Notes under the pieces: generated by a model
Told to the model about the DNA's origin: nothing
The model's database searches: none
What the model saw: only the letters and a program-made list of their open reading frames with translations
NCBI RefSeq assembly: GCF_000381765.1
Contig: NZ_KB907076.1
Span: forward strand, 1-64,000
DNA length: 64,000 bases
Source: [Zimmermannella] faecalis ATCC 13722
GTDB taxonomy: Bacteria > Actinomycetota > Actinomycetes > Actinomycetales > Microbacteriaceae
Reading direction: 5' to 3'
Part shown: positions 8,061-16,821 of the stretch, one piece after another
Layout: every line of letters begins with the position of its first letter
How positions within the stretch are numbered: the stretch's first letter is position 1
Program-made: the position numbers and the translations under genes

Positions 8061-9179
8061 CTACAGAACCTCGGGGTGTTCCGACTCCTTGATGCGCTCG
8101 ACGACCTGCTTCACCTGCTGCGCGCGCTTGCGGGTCGTAATGAGCAGCGCATCCGCCGTGTCGACCACGACGACGTCGGGGATGCCCGCGATCGCGATCA
8201 CCCGGTCGGTTTCCGAGATGACGAGGCCCGTCGACTCGTGCGCGATGACGCGGCCCGGGTCGCCGATCATGCGCAGGTCTTCGTCGCAGTCGCTCGCGGC
8301 CTCGTGCACGCGCGAGACGGCGGCGAAGTCGCCGACGTCATCCCAGCCGAAGAAGCCGGGGATGACGGCGAGCCCGCCCTTCTTCGCGGCCGGCTCGGCG
8401 ACGGTGTAGTCGATCGCGATCTTCTCGAGCTCGGGCCAGACCCGCGCCTTCACCTCGTCGCGCTGCGGCGTATCCCACGCATCGGCGATTTCGGCGATGC
8501 CCGCCGCGAGCTCGGGCGCGTTCTCGGCAAGCTCGGCGAGGAGTCGGCTCGCCCGGGCGATAAACATGCCCGCGTTCCAGAGGTACTCGCCGGATGCGAC
8601 GTAGCGGCGCGCGGTCGGCGCGCTCGGCTTCTCGACGAAGGCATCGACCTGGCGTGCCGAGGGCGCCCCGAGAATCTCGAGCGGCTCACCGGCACGGATG
8701 TAGCCGAACGCGGTCGAGGGCTCGATCGGCTGAATGCCGATCGTGACAATGAGGCCCTCGTTCGCGGCGCGCACGGCCTCGGTCACCGAGCGGCGGAACC
8801 GCGCGTCGGCGCTGATGAGGTGGTCTGCGGCGAACGACCCGATCACGGCGCCCGGGTGTCGGCGCTCGATGATCGCGGCGGCGAGGCCGACGGCGGCACT
8901 CGAGTCGCGCCCCTCCGACTCGAGAATCACGTTCGATTCGAGCAGCTCCGGCAGCTGGCCGCGCACCTCGGCACCGTGCGACTCCCCCGTGACGACGTAG
9001 ATACGCTCGTCACCGGTGAGGGGCGCGAGCCGCTCCCAGGTCGAGCGCAGCAGCGTCGTGCCGGTTCCGGCGACATCGTGCAGGAACTTCGGGCGGTCGG
9101 CGCGGCTCAGCGGCCACAGACGCGACCCCACACCTCCCGCCGGGATCACCGCATAGAAGTGGTCGAGGTTAATGGGCAT
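8061..9179 (-). CDS. manC: mannose-1-phosphate guanylyltransferase
   Basis: Makes GDP-mannose from GTP and mannose-1-phosphate, the donor for lipoglycan and polyprenol-phosphate mannose synthesis. I chose the ATG at 9179 (372 residues) because it places the nucleotidyltransferase start PINLDHFYAVIPAGG immediately after Met; an ATG at 9224 is in frame but adds unrelated residues. The pyrophosphorylase motif GGVGSRLWPLSR is at 15-26, followed by RPKFLH, and later FVEKPSAPTARRY and IDYTVAEPA, both sugar-phosphate site motifs. It lacks the fused C-terminal isomerase domain of long ManC proteins, which is usual in actinobacteria. It is divergent from a GT4 mannosyltransferase 125 bp away, which fits a shared role in cell-envelope mannosylation. 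Confidence 0.9.
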   Translation of the reverse strand: MPINLDHFYAVIPAGGVGSRLWPLSRADRPKFLHDVAGTGTTLLRSTWERLAPLTGDERIYVVTGESHGAEVRGQLPELLESNVILESEGRDSSAAVGLAAAIIERRHPGAVIGSFAADHLISADARFRRSVTEAVRAANEGLIVTIGIQPIEPSTAFGYIRAGEPLEILGAPSARQVDAFVEKPSAPTARRYVASGEYLWNAGMFIARASRLLAELAENAPELAAGIAEIADAWDTPQRDEVKARVWPELEKIAIDYTVAEPAAKKGGLAVIPGFFGWDDVGDFAAVSRVHEAASDCDEDLRMIGDPGRVIAHESTGLVISETDRVIAIAGIPDVVVVDTADALLITTRKRAQQVKQVVERIKESEHPEVL

Positions 9180-9304
9180 GCGCAAGACTGTAGCGGCCGC
9201 GGCGTGCAAGCAGCCTGCGGCCATGCACCGGTAACCGAGTCGGGCCGCCGAGTTCGCCCCGAATTCAACCCGCGGCTACCCCCGCTCGATAGCTTCGGGG
9301 CATC

Positions 9305-10456
9305 ATGCGAGTTGCGATCGTCACCGAAAGCTTTCTGCCCACGCTGAACGGCGTGACGAACAGCGTTCGCAAGGTGCTCGAGCACCTTCGCCGCCGCGGC
9401 CACGAAGCCATCGTGATCTGCCCGAAGGCCGGCGCCCCGAGCGAGTACGCGGGATTCGCGGTGCACGAGGTCGCGACCGTCAACCTCCGCGAGTTCCCCG
9501 TGGGGCTACCGAGCATCCAGGTCGATCAGCTCCTGCGCGACTTCGACCCCGACATCGTGCACGCCGCCTCCCCCTTTATGCTCGGCTGGAACGCGCTCGC
9601 AACGGCCCGCCGCCGCGGCATTCCCACGGTCGCGATCTTCCAGACCGACGTCGCCGGCTACACCGAGCGCAACCGCCTCGGCGCGATCCGCGACGTGACG
9701 TGGCTGCTGCTGCGCAGCATCCATTCGCAGGCCGACCTCACGCTCGCGCCATCGACAAGCTCGATTCGCGACCTCGAACGCAATCGCTTCGAGCGCGTGC
9801 GGCCGTGGGGCCGCGGCGTCGACCTCGAGGCCTTTCACCCGAACCATCGCCGCACCGACGCGGCCGCCGAGCTGCGCGCATCCTTCGCCGGGCCCGACGA
9901 TGTCGTGGTCGGTTACGTCGGCCGGCTCGCGCCCGAGAAGCAGGTCGAGCGGCTCGCCGCGCTGCGCGGAATTCGAAACGTGCACCTCGCGATCGTCGGT
10001 GAGGGCCCGAGCGAGACCTCGGTGCGCGGCGCGCTCGACGGCATGCCCGTCACCTATCTCGGCCGCCGCATGGGGCGCGACCTCTCGCTCGCCTACGCGA
10101 GCTTCGACCTCTTTGTGCACACCGGCACCGAAGAGACCTTCGGCCAGACCCTGCAGGAGGCGCACGCGGCGGGCCTGCCGGTCGTCGCGCCGCTCGCGGG
10201 CGGGCCGATCGACCTCGTGACGCACGGTGACGACGGCTACCTCTTTGATCCGGCCGCTGAGCGCGGCGACGACGCGATGCGCGCGTACGTCGAGCGGCTC
10301 GTCGCCGACCCCGGCCTGCGGGCACGGATGGGCGAGGCCGGCCGCCGCCGCGTGCTCGGCCGCTCGTGGGAGGGCATCTGCGACGACCTGCTCGCGTACT
10401 ACGACGAGGCGATCGCCGCGAAAACCGCGGCGACGGCGGGCTTTATCAGCCTCTAG
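9305..10456 (+). CDS. GT4-family glycosyltransferase, probably GDP-mannose-dependent alpha-mannosyltransferase
   Basis: 383-residue GT-B glycosyltransferase. The N-terminal domain starts MRVAIVTESFLPTLNGVTNS, typical of MgtA/PimB-like mannosyltransferases. The C-terminal GT4 domain shows GYVGRLAPEKQVERL (about 201-215) and the E-x7-E donor motif in EETFGQTLQEAHAAGLP (about 278-294). These enzymes add mannose to phosphatidylinositol mannosides or diacylglycerol glycolipids at the membrane face. The divergent manC supports GDP-mannose as donor. The precise acceptor cannot be assigned. The stop codon directly abuts the iron box upstream of sdhC, so no terminator separates it from the sdh promoter region. 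Confidence 0.82.
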   Translation: MRVAIVTESFLPTLNGVTNSVRKVLEHLRRRGHEAIVICPKAGAPSEYAGFAVHEVATVNLREFPVGLPSIQVDQLLRDFDPDIVHAASPFMLGWNALATARRRGIPTVAIFQTDVAGYTERNRLGAIRDVTWLLLRSIHSQADLTLAPSTSSIRDLERNRFERVRPWGRGVDLEAFHPNHRRTDAAAELRASFAGPDDVVVGYVGRLAPEKQVERLAALRGIRNVHLAIVGEGPSETSVRGALDGMPVTYLGRRMGRDLSLAYASFDLFVHTGTEETFGQTLQEAHAAGLPVVAPLAGGPIDLVTHGDDGYLFDPAAERGDDAMRAYVERLVADPGLRARMGEAGRRRVLGRSWEGICDDLLAYYDEAIAAKTAATAGFISL

Positions 10457-10470
10457 TTAGGCTTGCCTAA
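10452..10470 (-). promoter_or_regulatory. DtxR/IdeR-like iron box upstream of sdhCDAB
   Basis: Read on the minus strand, the 19 bases match the DtxR consensus TTAGGTTAGCCTAACCTAA at about 14 positions; the core is TTAGGCAAGCCTAAC. It lies about 150 bp before the sdhC start, in the only gap before the operon. Iron-dependent control of succinate dehydrogenase is known in corynebacteria; here it is a prediction. Confidence 0.5.
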
Positions 10471-10621
10471 TACCCGCCTTAGCTGAAAGATCGCTCCGAA
10501 AGGGGTAATCTTTTGCTACGTGTGAACCGTCGCCAGCGCGTCGTCAGGTATGACGAAATCGTTGGCGGTTCGCGCGCCGGGCGCGCTACGCCACCGGCCA
10601 AGTCAAGAGAAGGGTAGTTCC

Positions 10622-11044
10622 GTGTCATCATCTTCGACCGGCACCCCCGCCACTGCCACCGCACCGAAAAAGAGCGCCCTCGGCGGCCGCCTTTACCGCG
10701 GAAACGAGGGCATGTGGTCGTGGGTGCTTCACCGCATTACGGGTGTGGCGATCTTTTTCTTCCTCCTGGTGCACGTGCTCGACAGCGCGCTGCTGCTCGT
10801 GAGCCCCTCGGTCTACAACACCGTTATCGGCGCCTACAAGAACCCGATCATGGGCCTCGGCGAGCTCGGCCTCGTGGGCGCGATCGTCTACCACGCGTTC
10901 AACGGCCTGCGCATCATCCTCATCGACTTCCTGCCCGGCGGCACGCGCATCCAGCGCGGCATGTTCTGGGGCATCATCGTGCTCTGGTTCGTCGTGATGA
11001 TCCCGTTCTCGATCATGCACCTCTCGCACGTCTTCGGTCACTAG
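10622..11044 (+). CDS. sdhC: succinate dehydrogenase cytochrome b subunit
   Basis: Membrane anchor of succinate:menaquinone oxidoreductase. I chose the GTG at 10622 (140 residues) because GAGAAGGG lies just upstream; an ATG at 10550 would add a basic, poorly conserved extension. Three hydrophobic segments are visible after a Ser/Thr/Ala-rich N-terminus. WVLHRITGVAIFFFLLVH contains the conserved His-Arg-x-Thr-Gly of SdhC and a second His suited to haem ligation, and YHAFNGLRIILIDF follows. First gene of sdhCDAB, 10 bp before sdhD. Confidence 0.93.
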   Translation: MSSSSTGTPATATAPKKSALGGRLYRGNEGMWSWVLHRITGVAIFFFLLVHVLDSALLLVSPSVYNTVIGAYKNPIMGLGELGLVGAIVYHAFNGLRIILIDFLPGGTRIQRGMFWGIIVLWFVVMIPFSIMHLSHVFGH

Positions 11045-11054
11045 GAGCAACGCA

Positions 11055-11504
11055 ATGACTATTGAAGCGATTGACTACCCACGGACCCCGCTCGCCGAAC
11101 GCAAGAAGGGCTCGGGCAACCTCGAGCGCACCGGATGGGTGTTCATGCGCGTCTCGGGCGTGCTGCTCGTCATCCTCGTGTTCGTGCACCTCTACTCGAA
11201 CCTCATCGCCGGTGACGGCGTGCACCAGATCGACTACCAGTTCGTGGTGGCCGAGAAGTTCCAGTTCTCGTTCTGGCTTATCTGGGACGGCCTCATGCTC
11301 GTGCTCGCGATGATCCACGGCACGAACGGCCTGCGCACCATCGTCAACGACTACGTCTACAAGCCCGGCCCCCGCAAGGCACTCATCACCACGCTCTGGA
11401 TCGCGTGCGCGGTCGAGATCATCCTCGGCATCATCGTGCTCGTCGCGTTCGGCGTGAACCCCTGCATCCACGGCGCCGACTCCGTGTCGGTGTGCGCCGG
11501 CTAG
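11055..11504 (+). CDS. sdhD: succinate dehydrogenase hydrophobic membrane anchor subunit
   Basis: Second membrane subunit, 149 residues, with three hydrophobic helices. Histidines in FVHLYSN and MIHGTNGLRTI are candidate haem/quinone-site residues; the latter HGxNGLR motif is conserved in actinobacterial SdhD. A ribosome site (AGGAGCAA) sits just before the ATG. It lies between sdhC (10 bp gap) and sdhA (26 bp gap). The Cys-containing C-terminus (NPCIHGADSVSVCAG) is unusual-looking but has no known function. Confidence 0.92.
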   Translation: MTIEAIDYPRTPLAERKKGSGNLERTGWVFMRVSGVLLVILVFVHLYSNLIAGDGVHQIDYQFVVAEKFQFSFWLIWDGLMLVLAMIHGTNGLRTIVNDYVYKPGPRKALITTLWIACAVEIILGIIVLVAFGVNPCIHGADSVSVCAG

Positions 11505-11530
11505 ACAGACAAAGGAACTTTGTAAACACC

Positions 11531-13369
11531 ATGGCTGCTGAACAGCTGAAGGACACCACGAAGGTCGTCGACGGGGTCACCGTCCACTTCCACCGCAACG
11601 AGGTCGTAATCGTCGGCGCCGGTGGCGCTGGCATGCGTGCCGCGATCGAGGCCGCCGAGCAGGCCGGGACGGGCGCCGTCATCGACGTCGTCACGAAGCT
11701 CTACCCCACCCGCTCGCACACCGGTGCGGCGCAGGGCGGTATGGCCGCGGCCCTCGCGAACGTCGAGGACGACAACTGGGAGTGGCACACCTACGACACC
11801 GTCAAGGGTGGCGACTACCTCGTCGACCAGGACTCGGCCGAGATCCTCGCGAAGGAGGCCATCGAGGCCGTGCTCGACCTCGAGAACATGGGTCTCCCCT
11901 TCAACCGCACGCCCGAGGGCAAGATCGACCAGCGCCGCTTCGGTGGGCACACGCGTGAGCACGGCAAGGCGCCCGTTCGCCGCGCCTGCTACGCCGCTGA
12001 CCGCACCGGCCACATGATCCTGCAGACGCTCTACCAAAACTGCGTCAAGCACAACATCCGCTTCTTCAACGAGTACTACGCGCTCGACGTCTCGTTCGTC
12101 GAGGTCGATGGTGTGAAGCGTCCCGCCGCCGTCATCGCGTACGAGCTGAAGACCGGCGACCTGCACGTGTTCCAGGGCAAGTCGTTCGTGTTCGCCACTG
12201 GTGGCTTCGGCAAGGTCTTCAAGACCACCTCGAACGCGCACACCCTCACGGGTGACGGCGTCGGCATCATCTGGCGCAATGGCCTGCCACTCGAAGACAT
12301 GGAGTTCTTCCAGTTCCACCCGACCGGCCTCGCCGGCCTCGGCATCCTCCTCACCGAGGGTGCCCGCGGTGAGGGCGCGATCCTCCGCAACGACTCGGGT
12401 GAGCGCTTCATGGAGCGCTACGCGCCCACCATTAAGGACCTCGCGCCGCGTGACATCGTCGCCCGGTCGATGGTGCAGGAAGTGCTCGAGGGCCGCGGCG
12501 CCGGCCCGCACAAGGACTACGTCTACCTCGACTGCACCCACCTCGGTGCCGAGGTGCTCGAGACGAAGCTCCCCGACATCACCGAGTTCGCGCGCACCTA
12601 CCTTGGCGTCGACCCTGTCACCGAGCCCGTGCCCGTGTATCCCACCGCGCACTACGCGATGGGCGGGATTCCGACGAACAACGACGCCGAAGTGCTCTTG
12701 AACGACGACGAGGACATCGTGCCCGGCCTCTACGCCGCCGGCGAGTGCGCCTGCGTGTCGGTGCACGGCTCGAACCGTCTCGGCACGAACTCGCTGCTCG
12801 ACATCAACGTGTTCGGTAAGCGCGCCGGCCGCTCGGCCGTGAAGTACGCGAAGACCGCCGACTTCGTCGACCTGCCCGCCGACCCCGACGCGTTCGTGCG
12901 CCAGCTCGTCGCCAACCTGCGCTCGACCGACGCCGAGCAGCACACCGAGTCGGTCGCCGAGATCCGCAAGGAACTGCAGGAGACCATGGACACGAACGTC
13001 CAGGTGTTCCGCACCGAAGAGACGCTCAACGAGGCGACCCGCGTCGTGCACGAGCTGCGCGAGCGCTACCGGAACGTGCACGTGCACGACAAGGGCTACC
13101 GCTACAACACCGAGCTGCTCGAAGCGATCGAACTCGGGTTCCTGCTCGACCTCGCCGAGGTCGTCACCTACACCGCGCTCAACCGCAAGGAATCGCGCGG
13201 CGGACACATGCGTGACGACTACCCGAAGCGCGACGACGAGAACTGGATGCACCACACGATGGCGTACCTGACCGGTGACCGCACGTCGGCCGACCCGGCC
13301 GACCACATCACGCTGGGCCAGAAGCCGGTGCGCATGACGCACTACGTGCCGCAGGAACGCAAGTACTAG
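11531..13369 (+). CDS. sdhA: succinate dehydrogenase flavoprotein subunit
   Basis: Catalytic subunit oxidising succinate to fumarate with covalent FAD, in the TCA cycle and respiratory chain. I chose the ATG at 11531 (612 residues); the frame is open further upstream to 11405 but overlaps sdhD. The dinucleotide-binding motif VVIVGAGGAGMRAA is at about 22-35, the covalent-FAD His is in TRSHTGAAQGG, and the substrate region HPTGLAGLGILLTEGARGEG and the active-site ARSMVQEV segment are present. The C-terminal segment ends with the family's RHYxPQERKY-like tail (THYVPQERKY). AAAGGAA lies upstream. No sign of damage. Confidence 0.97.
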   Translation: MAAEQLKDTTKVVDGVTVHFHRNEVVIVGAGGAGMRAAIEAAEQAGTGAVIDVVTKLYPTRSHTGAAQGGMAAALANVEDDNWEWHTYDTVKGGDYLVDQDSAEILAKEAIEAVLDLENMGLPFNRTPEGKIDQRRFGGHTREHGKAPVRRACYAADRTGHMILQTLYQNCVKHNIRFFNEYYALDVSFVEVDGVKRPAAVIAYELKTGDLHVFQGKSFVFATGGFGKVFKTTSNAHTLTGDGVGIIWRNGLPLEDMEFFQFHPTGLAGLGILLTEGARGEGAILRNDSGERFMERYAPTIKDLAPRDIVARSMVQEVLEGRGAGPHKDYVYLDCTHLGAEVLETKLPDITEFARTYLGVDPVTEPVPVYPTAHYAMGGIPTNNDAEVLLNDDEDIVPGLYAAGECACVSVHGSNRLGTNSLLDINVFGKRAGRSAVKYAKTADFVDLPADPDAFVRQLVANLRSTDAEQHTESVAEIRKELQETMDTNVQVFRTEETLNEATRVVHELRERYRNVHVHDKGYRYNTELLEAIELGFLLDLAEVVTYTALNRKESRGGHMRDDYPKRDDENWMHHTMAYLTGDRTSADPADHITLGQKPVRMTHYVPQERKY

Positions 13370-13391
13370 GAACCGAAGGGAGATCAACGCA

Positions 13392-14153
13392 ATGGCTGAT
13401 GAATCGCAGGTCGCAGAACAAGAGCCGCAGGTCGAAGAGCCTGAGAAGCCCTTCAAGGTTGAGATCGTCGTTCGGCGCTACAGCTCCGAGACCGACTCCG
13501 AGCCGTACTGGCAGTCGTTCACGGTCGACATGTTCTCGACCAACCGCATCCTCGATGCCCTCCACCAGATCAAGTGGGAGCAGGACACCTCGCTCGCGTT
13601 CCGCCGTTCGTGCGCGCACGGCGTGTGCGGCTCTGACGCGATGCGCATCAACGGTCGCAACCGCCTCGCCTGCAAGACCCTGATCAAGGACCTCGACATC
13701 ACGAAGCCCGTGTACGTCGAGGCGATCAAGGGCCTGCCGCTCGAGCGCGACCTCATCGTCGACATGGACCCGTTCTTCGAGGCGTTCAAGGAGGTGCAGC
13801 CCTTCCTGCAGGCCTCCGACAAGCCCGAGAAGGAGCGCATCCAGTCGATCGAAGACCGCGCCGTGTTCGACGACACGACGAAGTGCATCCTCTGCGCCGC
13901 GTGCACGACCTCGTGCCCCGTGTTCTGGACCGACGGCCAGTACTTCGGCCCCGCCGCAATCGTGAACGCGCACCGCTTCATCTTCGACTCGCGTGACGAG
14001 GCCGCCGACACGCGCCTCGACATCCTCAACGACAAGGAAGGCGTGTGGCGCTGCCGCACCACCTTCAACTGCACCGAGGCATGCCCCCGCGGCATCGAGG
14101 TGACGAAGGCGATCGCCGAGGTGAAGCAGGCCGTGCTGCGCGGCCGCCCGTAA
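13392..14153 (+). CDS. sdhB: succinate dehydrogenase iron-sulfur subunit
   Basis: Electron-transfer subunit carrying three iron-sulfur clusters, 253 residues. The [2Fe-2S] site is CAHGVCGSD...C with Asp as the third ligand, as known in other SdhB proteins. The [4Fe-4S]/[3Fe-4S] motifs are CILCAACTTSCP and CRTTFNCTEACP. An acidic N-terminal extension of about 20 residues precedes the domain. It is the last gene of the operon, 22 bp after sdhA with a ribosome site GAAGGGAG, and is followed within 12 bp by a strong terminator. Confidence 0.97.
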   Translation: MADESQVAEQEPQVEEPEKPFKVEIVVRRYSSETDSEPYWQSFTVDMFSTNRILDALHQIKWEQDTSLAFRRSCAHGVCGSDAMRINGRNRLACKTLIKDLDITKPVYVEAIKGLPLERDLIVDMDPFFEAFKEVQPFLQASDKPEKERIQSIEDRAVFDDTTKCILCAACTTSCPVFWTDGQYFGPAAIVNAHRFIFDSRDEAADTRLDILNDKEGVWRCRTTFNCTEACPRGIEVTKAIAEVKQAVLRGRP

Positions 14154-14164
14154 CCGCAGGCTCT

Positions 14165-14209
14165 CGTGAGGGCGCGCATCCGTATTGGATGCGCGCCCTC
14201 ACGCATTTT
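14165..14209 (+). terminator. rho-independent terminator of sdhCDAB
   Basis: A perfect 17-bp stem: CGTGAGGGCGCGCATCC at 14165-14181 pairs with 14187-14203 around the loop GTATT. It is followed by CATTTTC. It begins 12 bp after the sdhB stop. Confidence 0.9.
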
Positions 14210-14239
14210 CCGGGTGCACTGCGGCGGTAGGGTTGCGGG

Positions 14240-15058
14240 GTGGATGCAGGGGTCGAGATCGCGCACTGGCTGCCGGTGGGATGGGCGGCCCTCGCGTTCC
14301 TCGTCGTCGCGGCGCTCGGGGCGGGCTGGATCGACGCCGTCGTCGGCGGTGGCGGGCTCGTGCAGCTGCCGGCGCTCGTGATCGGACTGCCGCAGAATCT
14401 GGCGACGCCGTACGTGCTCGGCACGAACAAGCTCGCGAGCTTCATGGGCACCCTCAGCGCGAGCCTCGTCTACCTCACGAAGCTGCGCACGCAGGTCGCG
14501 GTGCTCCTCCCGCTCGTCATCGGCGCGTATGCCGGTTCGACGGGCGGCGCGTGGTGTTCGCGGTTCATCCCCCGCGAGGTACTCACCCCGGTCGTGCTCG
14601 TCGCCGTGCTCGGCATCGGCGCGTACATCCTCTCGAAGCCGAAGCTCGGCCTGAGCCACGCGCCGAAGCACGAGCACGCGCGGGCGCTCGGCTGGCGGTC
14701 GGCGCTCATCGGCGTGCTCGTCGGGTTCTACGACGGGCTCCTCGGGCCGGGCACGGGCTCGTTCTTCGTGATTCTGCTCGTGGCGATGCTCGGCTTCGGA
14801 TTTCTCGAGGCGAGCGTGAACGCGAAGCTCGCGAACGTCGTCACGAACATCGCCTCGATCGTGCTCTATGGCCTCCACGGCGAGGTCGTGTGGGTGCTCG
14901 GCCTCATCATGGGCCTCGCGAACGTCACGGGCGCGATCGTCGGCGCCCGCATGGCCGTGCGGCGCGGCTCGGGCTTCGTGCGCAAGATCTTCATCGTCGC
15001 GATCGCGATTCTCGCAACGAAACTCGCCTGGGACACCGTCGCGATGTTCGTCGCGTAG
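14240..15058 (+). CDS. TauE/SafE-family membrane exporter
   Basis: 272-residue polytopic membrane protein of the TauE/SafE (DUF81) family, putative exporters of sulfite or organosulfur anions. The first repeat carries GAGWIDAVVGGGGLVQLPAL (about 30-49) and TPYVLGTNKLASFMGT; the second carries GFYDGLLGPGTGSFFVI. These paired glycine-rich motifs define the family. About eight hydrophobic segments are seen. The start is GTG at 14240. It stands alone between the sdh terminator and the convergent ptsI, so the substrate cannot be inferred. Confidence 0.88.
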   Translation: MDAGVEIAHWLPVGWAALAFLVVAALGAGWIDAVVGGGGLVQLPALVIGLPQNLATPYVLGTNKLASFMGTLSASLVYLTKLRTQVAVLLPLVIGAYAGSTGGAWCSRFIPREVLTPVVLVAVLGIGAYILSKPKLGLSHAPKHEHARALGWRSALIGVLVGFYDGLLGPGTGSFFVILLVAMLGFGFLEASVNAKLANVVTNIASIVLYGLHGEVVWVLGLIMGLANVTGAIVGARMAVRRGSGFVRKIFIVAIAILATKLAWDTVAMFVA

Positions 15059-15078
15059 GTGCCCCAGGCGTTCGTTCG

Positions 15079-16740
15079 CTACGCCCCGATCTCGGCGGCG
15101 TAGGCGTCGAAGAGGTCGCGGGCCTCGTCGGCTGAGGCGGCCTCGAGCACGCGGGCGGCGGTCTGGCGGGCCTGCTCGCGCGTGTACTTCTGGAGGATGT
15201 ACCGCACCCCCGCGAGCGCGGGCGGCGCCATCGAGAGGCTCTTCACGCCGAGACCGACGAGCACGACCGCGAGGCGCGGGTCGGCCGCGGCCTCGCCGCA
15301 GACGCCGACGGGCTTGCCGGTCGCCTCGCCGGCACGGCCGGTCTCGGCGATGAGGCGCAGCACGGCGGGGTGCCACGGGTCTTGGAAGTTCGCGACGGTG
15401 CCGAGCACGCGGTCGGCGGCGAGCGTGTACTGCGTGAGGTCGTTCGTGCCGATTGACACGAAGTCGCTCGTGCGCAGCACCTGCTCTGCGAGCAGCGCGG
15501 CCGAGGGCACCTCGATCATCGAACCGACGACGCGAAGGCCGTACTCGCGGCCAACGGCGGTGAAGTACTCGCTGTCGGCCGCGTCGGCGACCATCGGCGC
15601 CATGACCCAGAGGTCGGCGCCCGACTGCTCGCCCGCCTCGGCGAGGGCGGCGAGCTGGTCGCGCAGCAGGTTCTCGCGCTCGCGCAGGATGCGGATACCG
15701 CGCATGCCGAGCGCGGGGTTCGCCTCGGCCGCGTCGTTCAGGAAGCTCAGCGGCTTGTCGGCACCGGCGTCGAGCACGCGGGCGACGACCTTCTTGCCGG
15801 CGAACGGCCGCATGAGCGACGTGTACACCTCGACCTGCTCGTCCTTCGTGGGCGGGGTGGTGCGGTCGAGAAAGAGGAACTCGGTGCGGAACAGGCCGAC
15901 ACCCTCGGCGCCGAGGTCGACCGCGGGCTGCGAGTCGGCGGGCTTGCCGACGTTCGCGAGCAGCTGCACGGGGTCGCCGTCGGCGAGCGCGCCGGGGGCG
16001 ATGGGTGCGGCCGCGATCTCATCTTGCTCGCGCTGCTTCGCGCGGGCCTCGTCGAGCTGGAACTTCGTCGGGCCGACGATGACCTGTCCGGTGCCCGCGT
16101 CAACGACGAGCAGGGCGCCCTCGGGGATGTCGTCGGCACCGGCGGCCGCGACGACCGCGGGCAGGCCCTTCTCGGCGGCGATGATGCCGGTGTGGGCCTT
16201 CGGTGAGCCGTCGCGGGTGACGAACGCCTGCACCTTGTCGAGGTCGAGCTTGCCGGTGTCGGCGGGGGCGAGGTCGACGGCGACGAGGATGAACGGCTCG
16301 TCGCGCTGCGGCACCTCGGGCGCGGGCACGCCGGCGAGCTGGGCGCGGATGCGCTGCGACACGTCGCCGAGGTCAGTCGCGCGCTCGGCCATGTAGCCGC
16401 CCATCGCCTTCAGCGTCTCGGCGAACTGCTGGAACGACTCGTACACGGCCCGATCGGCCGTCTTGCCGCCGGCGATGGCGTCGGAAACGAGCTGCTCGAT
16501 CGACGGGTCGGCAGCCATCATCGACTGGGCGTCGAGCACCTCCTTGAGCGCGCCCTCGGCCTCCTCAGCCCGCGCGGCGATCTGCGCCTGCGTGAGCTTG
16601 ATCGCGGCCTTCGCGCGCTCCTGCTCAGCGGCGACATCGCCCTTCAGCGGCACGTCGTCGGGGATAGGAAGTGGGTCGGGCATCCGCACGGCATTGCCGA
16701 TCGCGATTCGCGTACCAACTCCGAAACCGTGGAGCTCCAT
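15079..16740 (-). CDS. ptsI: PTS enzyme I (phosphoenolpyruvate-protein phosphotransferase)
   Basis: First component of the sugar phosphotransferase system: takes phosphate from PEP on a histidine and passes it to HPr. 553 residues, slightly shorter than the usual 570. The phospho-histidine is His183 in GSPKAHTGIIAAEKGLPAVV, a divergent form of the usual GGxxSHxAIxAR. The PEP-binding domain keeps GLFRTEFLFLDRTTPP, SIGTNDLTQYTLAADR and the active cysteine in GVCGEAAADP (about 490). No HPr or enzyme II gene is in the window. It is divergent from the YihY/BrkB gene. Confidence 0.93.
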   Translation of the reverse strand: MELHGFGVGTRIAIGNAVRMPDPLPIPDDVPLKGDVAAEQERAKAAIKLTQAQIAARAEEAEGALKEVLDAQSMMAADPSIEQLVSDAIAGGKTADRAVYESFQQFAETLKAMGGYMAERATDLGDVSQRIRAQLAGVPAPEVPQRDEPFILVAVDLAPADTGKLDLDKVQAFVTRDGSPKAHTGIIAAEKGLPAVVAAAGADDIPEGALLVVDAGTGQVIVGPTKFQLDEARAKQREQDEIAAAPIAPGALADGDPVQLLANVGKPADSQPAVDLGAEGVGLFRTEFLFLDRTTPPTKDEQVEVYTSLMRPFAGKKVVARVLDAGADKPLSFLNDAAEANPALGMRGIRILRERENLLRDQLAALAEAGEQSGADLWVMAPMVADAADSEYFTAVGREYGLRVVGSMIEVPSAALLAEQVLRTSDFVSIGTNDLTQYTLAADRVLGTVANFQDPWHPAVLRLIAETGRAGEATGKPVGVCGEAAADPRLAVVLVGLGVKSLSMAPPALAGVRYILQKYTREQARQTAARVLEAASADEARDLFDAYAAEIGA

Positions 16741-16755
16741 CGTCCATACCTTTCG

Positions 16756-16768
16756 GTTCGATTCGAAC
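16756..16768. promoter_or_regulatory. palindrome between divergent ptsI and YihY-type gene
   Basis: GTTCGA-T-TCGAAC, a perfect 6+1+6 palindrome in the 81-bp divergent promoter region. It could be an operator, but no cognate regulator is adjacent. Confidence 0.3.
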
Positions 16769-16821
16769 GCCCGGGCAGGCGTATCTGTTCAGCGTAATAT
16801 TCGGCCGCGTAGGGTGGCTGT

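Noticed and set aside
11405-11530. Upstream extension of sdhA
   Set aside because: It lies within sdhD in another frame; the ATG at 11531 gives the usual N-terminus.
11501-13456. Long open frame (651 codons) on the strand opposite sdhA
   Set aside because: The sense strand encodes a complete SdhA with all motifs. Long antisense frames are common in high-GC DNA, and this one has no recognisable domain.
16756-16768. GTTCGATTCGAAC considered as a tRNA T-arm
   Set aside because: No acceptor, D or anticodon stems can be built around it.
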